A DNA stretch of 56,560 nucleotides from contig NZ_JAOTPO010000025.1 in NCBI RefSeq assembly GCF_029028005.1, positions 1-56,560 on the forward strand. The letters run 5' to 3'. Positions 1-8,572 of the stretch are shown piece by piece (within the stretch, counting starts at the first letter, position 1; each line of letters begins with the position of its first letter). Under the pieces are notes generated by a model, which saw only the letters and a program-made list of their open reading frames with translations, ran no database searches and was not told where the DNA came from. This DNA is from Alkalihalobacterium chitinilyticum (GTDB taxonomy: Bacteria; Bacillota; Bacilli; Bacillales; Bacillaceae_F). The position numbers and the translations under genes were made by a program.

Positions 1-312
<312 letters not shown>

Positions 313-570
313 AGTGTTTGATATAGCTCATTTGTCACCGTAGTGACTACTTCATATATAATGAAGTTGATTGACGAGATATCATGTATCTCATTTATTT
401 CGCTTGGCTTTTTGTTCAGTTTTCAAAGAACTTTTTGCATGTCGTTTGTCAGCGACAAGACTTATCATAACATAACATTTAATTCTGCGCAACATCTTTT
501 TGAGATAAGTTATTGCTGTAACTATTAATACTTCAAATCGTTAACCTTCGTTATTTTAGCGACAATTGTT
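313..570 (-). other. rRNA operon leader
   Basis: This stretch lies between the 16S 5' end and the promoter-like sites. Read on the minus strand it contains AAAGTTCTTTGAAAACTGAA (near 417-436), a sequence typical of Bacillus rRNA leaders and spacers, preceded by an inverted repeat around GTCTTGTCGCTGACAAACGAC. These are probably the processing stem and antitermination region of the pre-rRNA. Short open frames here have no ribosome binding site and are not genes. Confidence 0.7.
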
Positions 571-774
571 ATCTTACCACAATATAATTCTCATCGCAAG
601 TACTATTTAAAAAGTTATCCGCTCGTTTTGCTTTAACTAAACTTAAAAGCACAACGTTTGATGACGACAAGAAATAATTTATCACATTACAAAGTTCTGC
701 GCAATCACTAAAAATAATATTTACTTTTTATGCGACAGATTTATAAATTTATCATAGTATAAAGAAAAAAACAA
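571..774 (-). promoter_or_regulatory. Tandem candidate rRNA promoters
   Basis: Three minus-strand sites have a -35-like hexamer, exactly 17 bp, and a -10-like hexamer: TTGTTT-17-TAAATT (774 to 746), TTGCGC-17-TAAATT (704 to 676) and TTGCGA-17-TAAGAT (599 to 571). Tandem SigA promoters upstream of rRNA operons are usual in Bacillus. The -10 boxes are imperfect, so individual sites are tentative. Bases 775-1068 upstream are AT-rich and I see no gene in them. Confidence 0.4.
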
Positions 775-1068
775 GCTGTTGATGAAGTTTAAGTCTTACG
801 TAGGTTCTATTACACAACTTATTAACGTACTATCAATACCTATTTCCATCTTTGCAGACTGGCATCATAAGAAATTAACTTTTAAATATCCAGCAACTTC
901 ATTATTAAAATGAACAAAATAAGTTTGCGAAGAACTAATAAGTAATTAATCTTCTAGTTAATCTTCTAATTGTTCTCAGTTAAACGCCTTTGCCAAATAC
1001 GCTTTCAAATTTTCGGGTGAGTTCTGGTCCTTAAATGTTCATAATATCCTTCCTTTTATCCTTTTCCT

Positions 1069-1833
1069 TTAATATAAATTAAAATGGCTATCAATATACT
1101 CCTTTGCTTTTTGATATGTTTTATCACTAAAATCCTGATAGCGAACATGGACGTCTAAAATTTCCACCAATGCCTCGTTCACAAGCTCTTTGTTCTCCCA
1201 TTTAAGAAGAGCAGAAACGACCTTTTCTAAGCATCCTTTTTTATAGCTGATTTGACCAAATACGTGGATTACCATATTTTTTACACGTTTTACTTTTTCA
1301 AACTGCACTTCTTCAAGTAATGGTAATACTTCCTCTGGGTGTGTTCTACCTCTTAGCTCTATTCCATGAATAACTTCTCTTCGAATTTCTGCCTCAGGAT
1401 GATGCAGATGCTTTTTGGCAAAAGACAGTATGGGTTTTGGATTAGCTTGTCCCATCTTTTTTAGGGAACCAATTACAGCATTTCTTACAGAATGATGTTG
1501 ATCAACTAGAGCAGTTTCAAAACATTCCAGAACCATTCCTGCATCCTTTTTACCAATTTCACCAAGGCCGTTCACTGCTGTTTGTCTAACTTTTTCATTT
1601 TCACTCTTCATTAATTCCCTAAGGATTTGAATGATTCTGTTTTGAAATGAGGGGTTTGTATCATACAAGCGCCCCAGTATAAGATACGTATTTTTTCGAA
1701 TGTAAGTATCACTATTGGATGAATACATGGGAATGTATTGGAGATTATTCTCTGTAATATCAATTAAGATCTCGTCTTTCATGCTGTTGTAAAATTGAAC
1801 ACGTTCCTCTTTTGTAAGGTCATAATAACCCAT
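1069..1833 (-). CDS. HEAT-repeat protein
   Basis: A 254-residue soluble protein built of helical repeats. Recurrent pairs of amphipathic helices with the pattern 'VRQTAVNGLGEIG', 'VRNAVIGSLKKMG' and 'IRREVIHGIELRG' at about residues 80-170 mark HEAT or DNA-alkylation-repair-like repeats. Such folds usually bind proteins or nucleic acids; no enzymatic residues typical of AlkC or AlkD are recognisable, so no activity is proposed. The start at 1833 is preceded by a clear AAGGAG box. It stands alone between the rRNA operon and a YdeI-like gene. Confidence 0.75.
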   Translation of the reverse strand: MGYYDLTKEERVQFYNSMKDEILIDITENNLQYIPMYSSNSDTYIRKNTYLILGRLYDTNPSFQNRIIQILRELMKSENEKVRQTAVNGLGEIGKKDAGMVLECFETALVDQHHSVRNAVIGSLKKMGQANPKPILSFAKKHLHHPEAEIRREVIHGIELRGRTHPEEVLPLLEEVQFEKVKRVKNMVIHVFGQISYKKGCLEKVVSALLKWENKELVNEALVEILDVHVRYQDFSDKTYQKAKEYIDSHFNLY

Positions 1834-1898
1834 TGGATCACTCCTTTACATATAAGACTTTATGACTCATTAGGTCCAACAGTGCTCCAACTTTAATT

Positions 1899-2474
1899 CT
1901 ACTTCTTTTTTTGTCTAAATAAATCAACTGATTTATACCCTTGTGATAAGATATCGACCATTTGTTCTTGACGTTTCTCACGCGTTTTTTGTTGCTTGGC
2001 AGAAAAGATATAACGTGCCCAATCTCTTTGGTAACCTGGTGTTAGTTCTTGATAAAACGTTAGTTCCTTTGGGTGATCCCCTAAAAAGTTTTCTACATCT
2101 TTCACATGATCCTCATAATCGGCTACACACTGACTAGCAGCAGACGAGTTTTTAGTTTTCCTTTTTTCACGTTTTAATCCAACGACAGTAAATACATCAT
2201 CCATACTCACCATTCGTGAGAATTTCACTTCACTATTTTCCACGTATCCATCTTCGTCAACTTTCATAGCTGGAAAGATCTCGTCTCTGTGAATGTATGT
2301 AGTATAGCGTTTGTTGCCTTTTTTCGGATAAGCAAAAAATAAATAACCTTTTTCTTGTAATTGGCCGTCATTAATCACTTTTCGAGTATAATTCACCATT
2401 TCATCCATCGTTTCTATAAAGATAAAAATAGCATCATGCTCTCCAGATAAAATGGTCTTACATCCATTAAACAA
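1899..2474 (-). CDS. YdeI/OmpD-associated family protein, probably N-terminally truncated
   Basis: The C-terminal 60 residues (YQELTPGYQRDWARYIFSAK, then TREKRQEQMVDILSQG) match the YdeI/OmdA domain found in Firmicute proteins of unknown function. The central part resembles the longer Bacillus members, in which about 25-40 more residues precede the 'DAIFIFI' strand. Here the only start is TTG at 2474, two bases after the stop of the upstream phosphotransferase remnant, with an in-frame TGA 15 bp upstream of the TTG and no good Shine-Dalgarno. I infer that a deletion joined the two genes and removed the original N-terminus. Function is unknown and expression doubtful. Confidence 0.6.
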   Translation of the reverse strand: MFNGCKTILSGEHDAIFIFIETMDEMVNYTRKVINDGQLQEKGYLFFAYPKKGNKRYTTYIHRDEIFPAMKVDEDGYVENSEVKFSRMVSMDDVFTVVGLKREKRKTKNSSAASQCVADYEDHVKDVENFLGDHPKELTFYQELTPGYQRDWARYIFSAKQQKTREKRQEQMVDILSQGYKSVDLFRQKKK

Positions 2475-2475
2475 C

Positions 2476-3000
2476 TCATAAATGGTTCATAATTCTGATC
2501 TGTTCTTCTGTTAACTTTTCTTTATTCCAGTACATGTGCATTAAGCTGTATTCAAATATTTCTTTTAATTTAATAAAAAGAGGAAGTTTATCTAGCATTT
2601 CCGAGGTTAGGTCATTTTCCTCTTGGTACCCCTCAATGATTGCTTTTGTAATCTCCTGTCCATATTCAACGATAATGGCTTTTTGGGATTTCTTTTATAG
2701 TCGATAAAACCTCTTTGGCAATTTCTCTGATCGCCGATTCTTCTTTTGGAATATAGTGGAGAAAAGCATATTCCTCGTTCTCATGCCAATCGTTGGCGGC
2801 ACACCTAATCCTTCGTTACATAAGTAATTTGTATAATTAACTTCTTCTAACTGTTCGTCCAAACTTTTATAGTTTGTAATTCTTGCGAAGTAATATCCGT
2901 GTTCAGCAGTGCACCGAAACATTTCATTTGTTACTGGTTCAACTTTAATAAAATCAACTGGATATAGATCGTTAAGTCGTTCAAGTATCTTTTGTTCCAA
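2476..3000 (-). pseudogene. APH-type phosphotransferase remnant with internal deletions
   Basis: The first 65-70 residues are the N-lobe of an aminoglycoside-phosphotransferase-like kinase, ending near 'GLGVPP'. The reading frame then jumps: 'NDWHENEEYAFLHYIPKEE' and 'REIAKEVLSTIKEIPK' continue in a second frame, and 'IIVEYGQEITKAIIEGYQ' to 'EEQIRIMNHL' then a stop follow in a third. Family members have about 60 residues between the first two blocks, and the HGD catalytic loop plus the metal-binding DFQD-like segment between the second and third; both stretches are missing. The start at 3000 has a plausible ribosome site, but the product cannot be an active kinase. Confidence 0.8.
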
Positions 3001-3119
3001 AACGATTCACCCCTTCATGTAGGATAAAAATAAAGATATACAAATAGAACAATCAGTTGTAGACCAAATGATTCTAATTTAGTATTATACGAACGAAAAG
3101 TCATTTTTTTGGAGGATAT

Positions 3120-3836
3120 ATGAAAAAGATAATCATAAGTGTCTCTATTGCAATCATTCTACTTATCGGTATAGGTTACTTTTTAAACGAATTATCTCAA
3201 TCAAGATCTTTTCAATTTTTCGGAGGTCTGATTACAAGTGTAGAAACAAACGAAAAAGTAGTAGCATTGACTTTTGATGATGGACCTGGAGTAAACACTG
3301 GGGAAGTATTAGATATATTACGAGAACATAATGTAAAAGGTACTTTCTACTTAACGGGATATGAAATTGAAAACTACTTTACTAAAGCGGAAACTATTGT
3401 ACGAGATGGGCATGAAATTGGTAATCACTCCTATTCACATCAACGTATGGTTTTTAAATCACCATCTTTTATCCAAGATGAGATCGCGAAAACAGATGAA
3501 TGGATCCGCCTGACCGGTTATGAAGGTGAAATTACATTTCGTCCTCCTTTTGGAAGAAGATTGGTGTTGCTGCCGTATTATTTATCAAAAGACGAAAGAA
3601 AAACGGTATTATGGAATATAGAACCTGAAACCTATCCGGACATAGCTAGTGATGCCAATAAAATTGTAGAGCATGTTGTAGAAAATATAGAACCTGGGTC
3701 TATTATTCTATTGCATGTAATGTATGAAAGCCGAAGAGAATCACTTCAGTCCATAGAAGGTATTATTACTTCGTTAAAAGAGCAAGGCTATACTTTTTTA
3801 ACAGTTTCAGAGCTGTTAGAGTACGATCAACAATAA
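3120..3836 (+). CDS. Polysaccharide deacetylase (NodB domain), membrane-anchored
   Basis: A 238-residue protein with an N-terminal signal anchor (about residues 4-22) and a NodB-type carbohydrate esterase domain. The metal-binding and catalytic motifs are visible: TFDDGP at 51-56 (Asp53, Asp54), HSYSH at 103-107, RPPFG at 141-145 and the late LLH near residue 200. Such enzymes remove N-acetyl groups from peptidoglycan or other cell-surface glycans outside the membrane. GGAGG lies seven bases upstream of the ATG. It is the only rightward gene in this part, and a hairpin follows it. Confidence 0.9.
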   Translation: MKKIIISVSIAIILLIGIGYFLNELSQSRSFQFFGGLITSVETNEKVVALTFDDGPGVNTGEVLDILREHNVKGTFYLTGYEIENYFTKAETIVRDGHEIGNHSYSHQRMVFKSPSFIQDEIAKTDEWIRLTGYEGEITFRPPFGRRLVLLPYYLSKDERKTVLWNIEPETYPDIASDANKIVEHVVENIEPGSIILLHVMYESRRESLQSIEGIITSLKEQGYTFLTVSELLEYDQQ

Positions 3837-3867
3837 TTAGGTGATATCCATACTCCGGTAATTAAGA

Positions 3868-3917
3868 TAAAAAGAAGGATAGGAAGGCAGTTTTATCTGC
3901 TTTATCTATCCTTTTTT
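3868..3917. terminator. Bidirectional terminator
   Basis: An inverted repeat pairs AAAAAGAAGGATAG with CTATCCTTTTTT around a loop of about 22 bases. T-runs flank it on both strands, so it can end both the deacetylase gene and the opposing DUF1801 gene. Confidence 0.75.
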
Positions 3918-4000
3918 GTGTTACCAGGTCAACAAACTTTGATATTCGTTTGAAATAGTAAAGAATGATTTTATTAACTACTGTATTTACAATGTGTTTT

Positions 4001-4372
4001 TTATTCTCGCCAAAAACTTGTATATTCTGCTTTATCTTGAATATTAAATTCAATCATTTTCTCAAGTAGTTCGTAATTGACCGGCTTATTCCATGGAATT
4101 CGAAACAAACCTGGGGTAGCACTGTAGCCAGCTTGTGCAATGTCATCGGCAAAATGGGTAATGCCAACCTCTTCGGGTGAAACACTCATATGTTTCTTCG
4201 CTATGGAAAGCCCGATGATATAGGTGCCGTGATCTGAAAACATTGGCGTATTCCACTTGATTTGTGGTTCAAGATTGGCGAATTTATTTGTAATCCACGA
4301 CAAAACTTCCTCTGTTCGTTCACGATGCTCAGGGTGATCGATACCTGTTAAATACTCTGCAAAAACGTCCAT
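4001..4372 (-). CDS. DUF1801 / iron-chaperone-like protein
   Basis: A 123-residue DUF1801 protein, the family that includes the Bacillus subtilis frataxin-like YdhG. The typical features are present: '[20 protein letters not shown]' at about 25-45, then the 'HMSVSPEE' and '[29 protein letters not shown]' segments. A role in iron handling is known for one relative only and is not shown here. GGAGAG precedes the ATG. It is followed by the shared terminator. Confidence 0.8.
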   Translation of the reverse strand: MDVFAEYLTGIDHPEHRERTEEVLSWITNKFANLEPQIKWNTPMFSDHGTYIIGLSIAKKHMSVSPEEVGITHFADDIAQAGYSATPGLFRIPWNKPVNYELLEKMIEFNIQDKAEYTSFWRE

Positions 4373-4452
4373 ATTCTTCTCTCCTAAATAAAATGAAATG
4401 TTACAGCAAAAATTAATAAAACACTACCTATCTACTTGTAACCGCCCCACTG

Positions 4453-4887
4453 TTACTTGTCCCTTTTTTCCTCCCAAAGCTTTATTCGTTCTTCATGACT
4501 AACCTCTTTATGTACTTGATGCAGCATCCAAATGTAACCAAAAGGATCCATGAAAATGGCGTTCGATACCCCGTAGTCAGCAATCTCAGTTACCGGTTGA
4601 ATTTCTGTACAACCTAATCCCATCGCCTTAGTATAGATGTCCTTAATATCTGGTACAGTCACATTCACCCAACTCGTTTTAGGGTCGTCAGGATTAGGTG
4701 CAATCAAATGAAATTGCGGGTTTTCATCTAACATATGAATCTGAAAGCCATATAGAGTAAAAACTGCCTCATTTTCGCCACGAGGAAAGTCTGAAACTTC
4801 CACTCGCTCGACCTCAAATATTTTTTCGTATAACTCCAATGCTTTTAAACTGTCTTTCACAACCATATTAAGCTCTACTCCAACCAT
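4453..4887 (-). CDS. VOC-family (glyoxalase/PhnB-like) protein
   Basis: A 144-residue vicinal-oxygen-chelate fold protein of the PhnB/YycE type: paired beta-alpha-beta units with 'FQIHMLDENPQFHL' in the first half and 'AIFMDPFGYIWMLHQVHKEV' near the end. PhnB-like proteins often lack a full metal site, and the substrate cannot be told. I chose the ATG at 4887 because AAGGAG lies nine bases upstream; a TTG three codons earlier touches that box. Bases 4888-5040 contain only AT-rich promoter DNA. Confidence 0.8.
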   Translation of the reverse strand: MVGVELNMVVKDSLKALELYEKIFEVERVEVSDFPRGENEAVFTLYGFQIHMLDENPQFHLIAPNPDDPKTSWVNVTVPDIKDIYTKAMGLGCTEIQPVTEIADYGVSNAIFMDPFGYIWMLHQVHKEVSHEERIKLWEEKRDK

Positions 4888-5040
4888 AATGCACAACTCC
4901 TTTTACAGTTAAATCATATTCTTTTCATCAGAATTTCGTCTGTATTTTTTCAATTTAATTATTCTAAACTCGCTATAATTACACGAATAACTATGGTATT
5001 CGTGTTCTAAATACTTTTTGAGGGTATAGCTTAATATTGG

Positions 5041-5232
5041 ATCAGAACCGCGCTTTATGATCCCGTCCCTTCCTCATTCTGGAAATATTGGTTCAGAACT
5101 TCGCTTTATGATCCCGTTTGTTCCTCATTTTGGAAATAACGGATCAGAATCGCGCTTTATGATCCCGTTTCTTCCTCATTCTGGAAATATTGGTTCAGAA
5201 CTGCTCTTTATGAACCTGTTTCTTCCCTTACA
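5041..5232. repeat. 51-bp tandem repeat, three and a fraction copies
   Basis: Units begin at 5041, 5092, 5143 and 5194, each 51 bp, with a core like TTTATGATCCCGTTTCTTCC followed by TCATTCTGGAAATA. The copies differ at several positions, so the array is not brand new. The period is a multiple of three and a short frame runs through it, but there is no ribosome site and the peptide is a plain repeat, so I do not call it coding. It sits just upstream of the small gene at 5311. Confidence 0.85.
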
Positions 5233-5310
5233 TACTCATTTTATAAGTTGTAGTCATGAAACGAGAAAACCTTGGAATAATAACCTCTGTAAACGATGGG
5301 AGGTGTACAT

Positions 5311-5478
5311 ATGACAAAGCGTAATAATAAAGGTGGCAGTAAAAACCAAAGCGCTCCGGAAAGACACGGAAAATTAGACACTGAATTTGGCCGCGAAATT
5401 GGCGACAACAACAAAGGTAATGAATACAACTCAAGACGTGGCAGCAAGTCTCAACTAAAACACCCAAACAATCATTAA
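5311..5478 (+). CDS. Small hydrophilic protein, possibly spore-associated
   Basis: A 55-residue, highly charged protein rich in Lys, Arg, Asn, Gly and Ser with no hydrophobic core. Composition and size resemble minor small acid-soluble spore proteins, but I do not recognise a named family. The ATG at 5311 has GGGAGG seven bases upstream, and a strong hairpin follows the stop, so it is very likely expressed as a single-gene unit. Confidence 0.65.
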   Translation: MTKRNNKGGSKNQSAPERHGKLDTEFGREIGDNNKGNEYNSRRGSKSQLKHPNNH

Positions 5479-5485
5479 AATGAAA

Positions 5486-5525
5486 TGTCCTTCGTTGCGC
5501 TCATGTTTTCATTCGACGAAGGACA
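5486..5525 (+). terminator. Terminator hairpin
   Basis: TGTCCTTCGT pairs with ACGAAGGACA eight bases after the stop of the 55-residue gene, followed by GTCTTTATAT. It could also limit leftward transcription from the DUF421 gene. Between it and 5641, TACTGCG and CGCAGTA form a second, wider inverted repeat of unknown meaning. Confidence 0.6.
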
Positions 5526-5641
5526 GTCTTTATATAAAATTTTTCGACTTATACTGCGTAAACGGGTATCAACCTTTGCCACTTGGTTACTATTTTCTCC
5601 CGCCGGAAGTGACGAAGTTCTATGTAAAAACGCAGTACTTG

Positions 5642-6364
5642 CTACACTACTCTTTTTACTGTACGGCCACTTACATAAACCTTATCACTTCTCTCATCTG
5701 CAGTTAATAAGAAGACTTCCTGAATGCTTTCATAGCCATGTTGATGAACTATTTCTTCTAACCAAGCCATGTTATGACCTAATTTCGTTAAGTTGGAATG
5801 ATTGACTTCGCCTTCTAAAATTAATACGGACGGGTATCCTTTTTCAGTCGGGTTCTGATCAAGATCACTTGGGGTCAGGGCGTCATATTTTGATTTTTTT
5901 ATGACACTAATTTGCCCATTCGGTTCTAATATCGCATAATCCACTTCTGTAATATCATGGGCTTGATTTAGTCGCAAATCCATTAATAATGCCTCCACCG
6001 TTAGTTTCGCCTTACGCATTTGGTCTACTAGGATTTCTCCCTTATTAATAATGACAATCGGTTCAGCTTCAACTACCCGTCGGACTTTCACATTTTTGAG
6101 TGCTAGAAAAGTTAGGGATAAATGTAAGGCAACTATTAACGATGCCGCGGCTAAAGGACCGCCAAGAGGCAGGTCACCCGTCGATAGAGGTTCACCGACA
6201 ATATCCCCAATAATCACAGCAAAAATAAAATCAATCGGGTGAAATGAGACCATCGAACGTTGGCCAAGAATTTTTATAATCGTAAAAATATAGACGTAAA
6301 CAACTGCTGCTCGTATCAAGTAGCCATAAATCGGTAAATCTTCTGCTCCATTCCAAAATTCCAC
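5642..6364 (-). CDS. DUF421 (YetF-like) membrane protein
   Basis: A 240-residue DUF421 protein with three N-terminal membrane helices (about 15-35, 45-60, 70-90), followed by a cytoplasmic or surface domain containing 'EPIVIINKGEILVDQMRKAKLTVEALLMDLR', the hallmark of the family. B. subtilis has several paralogues (YetF, YkjA, YrbG), some linked to spore germination; the function here is unknown. Translation starts at GTG 6364, seven bases after AGGGGAG. Confidence 0.88.
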   Translation of the reverse strand: MEFWNGAEDLPIYGYLIRAAVVYVYIFTIIKILGQRSMVSFHPIDFIFAVIIGDIVGEPLSTGDLPLGGPLAAASLIVALHLSLTFLALKNVKVRRVVEAEPIVIINKGEILVDQMRKAKLTVEALLMDLRLNQAHDITEVDYAILEPNGQISVIKKSKYDALTPSDLDQNPTEKGYPSVLILEGEVNHSNLTKLGHNMAWLEEIVHQHGYESIQEVFLLTADERSDKVYVSGRTVKRVV

Positions 6365-6572
6365 AATAAAACTCCCCTTTATCCATTCTGTTTACATTAG
6401 TTGGTCAAACATTGTTACCACTATTACCGTTCTGTAATTTTCTATTCATATAAGAAATATGGAGTTGAAAATTTAATTACAGTTTTCAAACTAGTTATGA
6501 AAGGAATCAAAATAAGCCAGCATCAAGACATGCTGACTTATTTCTTATTGCGTTATAATAGATTATTAGACT

Positions 6573-7019
6573 TTATCCAACTAAACCACTATTTACAAAG
6601 GAAATTTTCTTCACCATTACTTCGGTCTCCCCACTAGGTAATTGAAGTATAACTTTTTTATTTAGCTGGGATAGCAATAGTTGAAAACCTACAGGAGACA
6701 AAAAAGAAATTAAATCTTGTTCAGCATTCGCTTGGTAAGGGAAAACAATAGTAAACGTTTCAATAACGTTTTCATCTAGATAAAGTAATTCAATTTTACT
6801 TCCAATAAGTACTATAGAAGTTAAACTCTCTTCACTAAAGTTTGCTATTAGTTTTTCAAGCGCTATCGAATACTCGGTTATACGCCTTTCCACTTCACTT
6901 TTATTGTAGGTTTGCGCTGTAACAAATACATTTAGAAATTGTTCTAACTCATCATCAAAATAAACCAGTTGATTAATCAACTTAGATCGTGCACCGATTA
7001 ATGCTAAATTTTCATTCAT
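6573..7019 (-). CDS. GreA/GreB C-terminal-domain-like protein (copy 2)
   Basis: A 148-residue protein. The last 80 residues (VLIGSKIELLYLDENVIETFTIVFP, AEQDLISFLSPVGFQLLLSQLNKKVILQLPSGE) follow the FKBP-like C-terminal domain of Gre factors, which docks on RNA polymerase. The first 60 residues are helical but lack the acidic tip of a true Gre coiled coil, so transcript cleavage is unlikely. It is a paralogue of the next gene upstream, from which a GC-rich hairpin separates it. AAGGAGG lies about 11 bases before the ATG. Confidence 0.7.
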   Translation of the reverse strand: MNENLALIGARSKLINQLVYFDDELEQFLNVFVTAQTYNKSEVERRITEYSIALEKLIANFSEESLTSIVLIGSKIELLYLDENVIETFTIVFPYQANAEQDLISFLSPVGFQLLLSQLNKKVILQLPSGETEVMVKKISFVNSGLVG

Positions 7020-7069
7020 AGAAGAACTTCCTCCTTCCGAAGATCACACCTCTTCGTTCTTTATACAAT

Positions 7070-7090
7070 AAGGCCCCATTACGGGGCCTT
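7070..7090. terminator. Hairpin between the two Gre-like genes
   Basis: AAGGCCCC and GGGGCCTT form a perfect eight-pair stem with a five-base loop just after the stop of the gene ending at 7095. The trailing T-run on the minus strand is weak (TTATTG), so it may attenuate rather than fully stop transcription into the second Gre-like gene. Confidence 0.6.
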
Positions 7091-7094
7091 TAAG

Positions 7095-7541
7095 CTAGTT
7101 TTCTACTGAACTAAATTCTATACTTTGAATTGTTGCATCTTGAAGTTTAGAGCACTCGCCAAGGGTAACACTATCACCTACTTGTTTTAATAATAGTTGA
7201 AGACCAATTGGGGATAGAAAGGAGAAATAGCCCATTTCCTCATTTTCATATTCAGGCATACAAATGGTTATAACCTGAGTTTCCGAATTGAGATAATAGA
7301 GAGTAACCCTGCTATCAATCATTACAAACGGAAGTGATGGGAACTCTTTAAAATGGTTACCCTTCAAACTGTATATTAATAGGCTATCAATATAGTTAAC
7401 TAAAAACTGTTCTACTCGAACACTAACTTCTTCCTCATTAAAGTCCTCAATAATCTGCACTTTGTTTTTCTTTAGGTAATGTATCTGAGCAACAGCTCTA
7501 TTCTTCATCCAATAATTAATAACTGCATTTCTAAGGATCAT
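7095..7541 (-). CDS. GreA/GreB C-terminal-domain-like protein (copy 1)
   Basis: A 148-residue paralogue of the downstream gene. The C-terminal half shows the same pattern: 'FVMIDSRVTLYYLNSETQVITICMP', 'EMGYFSFLSPIGLQLLLKQVGDSVTL'. Compared with Gre factors it keeps the beta-rich polymerase-docking fold but has a different, shorter helical N-terminus. Its ATG lies inside the end of the upstream 75-residue gene (11-bp overlap), which implies translational coupling. Function is inferred only at the level of RNA polymerase binding. Confidence 0.7.
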   Translation of the reverse strand: MILRNAVINYWMKNRAVAQIHYLKKNKVQIIEDFNEEEVSVRVEQFLVNYIDSLLIYSLKGNHFKEFPSLPFVMIDSRVTLYYLNSETQVITICMPEYENEEMGYFSFLSPIGLQLLLKQVGDSVTLGECSKLQDATIQSIEFSSVEN

Positions 7542-7758
7542 TGATAAATCCTCTCTTACCGTATATCTTTTGGGTCGGAAATATCATCATGCTTTTTTCC
7601 TCAGTAATATTTTTTGTTAAGGGGCTCTCAATCGTCTTTTTTACCTTATGATCCTTTTGCAACTCTGGTTTTATATACTCATCAAAGATTATTTTTCTTT
7701 GCCACTCTAACCATTCTTTACTAGCCAATTCATTCAACCTCTCAGATTTTTTATCCAC
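7531..7758 (-). CDS. Small hypothetical protein in the CarD/Gre-like cluster
   Basis: A 75-residue charged, mostly helical protein with no family I recognise. It begins at GTG 7758 with a weak AGAGG nine bases upstream and overlaps the next gene by 11 bp, so the pair is co-translated. Between it and the zinc-ribbon gene (7759-7891) the minus strand also holds an open stretch of about 40 codons, reading '...GDCIPHRKLVESFGFSEAY' then onward to a stop at 7766. It lacks an ATG, GTG or TTG start and may be a gene remnant. Confidence 0.55.
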   Translation of the reverse strand: MDKKSERLNELASKEWLEWQRKIIFDEYIKPELQKDHKVKKTIESPLTKNITEEKSMMIFPTQKIYGKRGFINDP

Positions 7759-7891
7759 CTATTCAAGCCTCTCTAAAACAGAGACTTGGTATAGAGACGT
7801 TGTCGTACATCGTATACGCCTCACTAAAACCGAATGATTCTACTAATTTACGATGTGGAATGCAATCTCCACTAGAATAAATACATTATCG

Positions 7892-8074
7892 TTAGTTAGT
7901 CTTCTTCTTTAGTATTTTTTTCGGACGACAGCACTTACAAACTTTTATTGTTTGTCCGTTCTTATCTGTATTGTCGTATAATAATTTAATTCGTTTCCTT
8001 TTACACAATGGGCAGGTTCCCCTACCACGACCTTCTAACTCACGTAATACCTTTCCACGAGTAGTTGTAGCCAC
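7892..8074 (-). CDS. Small zinc-ribbon protein
   Basis: A 60-residue basic protein with two knuckles, CPLC (residues 21-24) and CKCC near 46-49, about 22 residues apart. This is a four-cysteine zinc-ribbon spacing. The Arg/Lys-rich flanks suggest nucleic-acid or RNA polymerase contact. It starts 12 bases after the stop of the CarD-like gene and is almost certainly in the same transcript. No named family recognised. Confidence 0.65.
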   Translation of the reverse strand: MATTTRGKVLRELEGRGRGTCPLCKRKRIKLLYDNTDKNGQTIKVCKCCRPKKILKKKTN

Positions 8075-8086
8075 CTAACTCACCCT

Positions 8087-8572
8087 CTATTCATCTTTAC
8101 ACATTTTATAAAGTAATGTTTCTGCTTCCTCAGTCAGAATTTTTTTGGAAATCATAATCTCGCTAACTACCATATTGAAATACTTGTTATAAAGCTCCCG
8201 TTCAGTTGAATTTAAACTACTTTTTACTTTTTTTCGTACTAACGCTTGTATAACCTTTGCAATTGGAGTCATTTCTCCTTTAATTAGGATGTTTTCATAC
8301 TTCTTAAGCTTTTGGTGCAAAGGAAACAAGGAAACTTCTGTTTTATCATGAATTAGATTAGTAAATACATCACTTAAATCTCGGAAACTCAAAACACTCC
8401 TTATGTTTCTTTTGTTCACAAGATTGAACGGCAATGTAACGTTAAGCTCATTAAGTAAAAGTTCAATGACATAAAATTTTTCTTTTTCGTCCTGAATTGT
8501 TTTCTCCTCAATAGCAATTACATAACCAGCACCGTACGGCGGATAAACAACTTCATCCCCTACCTGAAACAA
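8087..8572 (-). CDS. CarD/CdnL-like RNA polymerase-binding regulator
   Basis: A 161-residue protein. Residues 1-60 (FQVGDEVVYPPYGAGYVIAI, later FYVIELLLNELNVTLPFNL) form the CarD/TRCF RNA-polymerase-interacting domain, and residues 70-155 are the helical domain that in CarD and CdnL contacts promoter DNA. Relatives stabilise the open complex; B. subtilis YdeB is one. It starts at TTG 8572 after GGAGAGG. A short leader frame overlaps the start. It heads the cluster that ends with the two Gre-like proteins. Confidence 0.75.
   Translation of the reverse strand: MFQVGDEVVYPPYGAGYVIAIEEKTIQDEKEKFYVIELLLNELNVTLPFNLVNKRNIRSVLSFRDLSDVFTNLIHDKTEVSLFPLHQKLKKYENILIKGEMTPIAKVIQALVRKKVKSSLNSTERELYNKYFNMVVSEIMISKKILTEEAETLLYKMCKDE

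Noticed and set aside
3862-4053. 63-residue minus-strand frame at the DUF1801 gene end
   Set aside because: It overlaps the DUF1801 coding end and runs through the terminator hairpin.
5057-5314. 85-residue plus-strand frame through the 51-bp repeat
   Set aside because: No ribosome site; the peptide is only a translation of the repeat, and it overlaps the well-supported start at 5311.
5228-5467. Minus-strand frames opposite the 55-residue gene
   Set aside because: Shadows of a gene with a clear ribosome site and terminator on the other strand.
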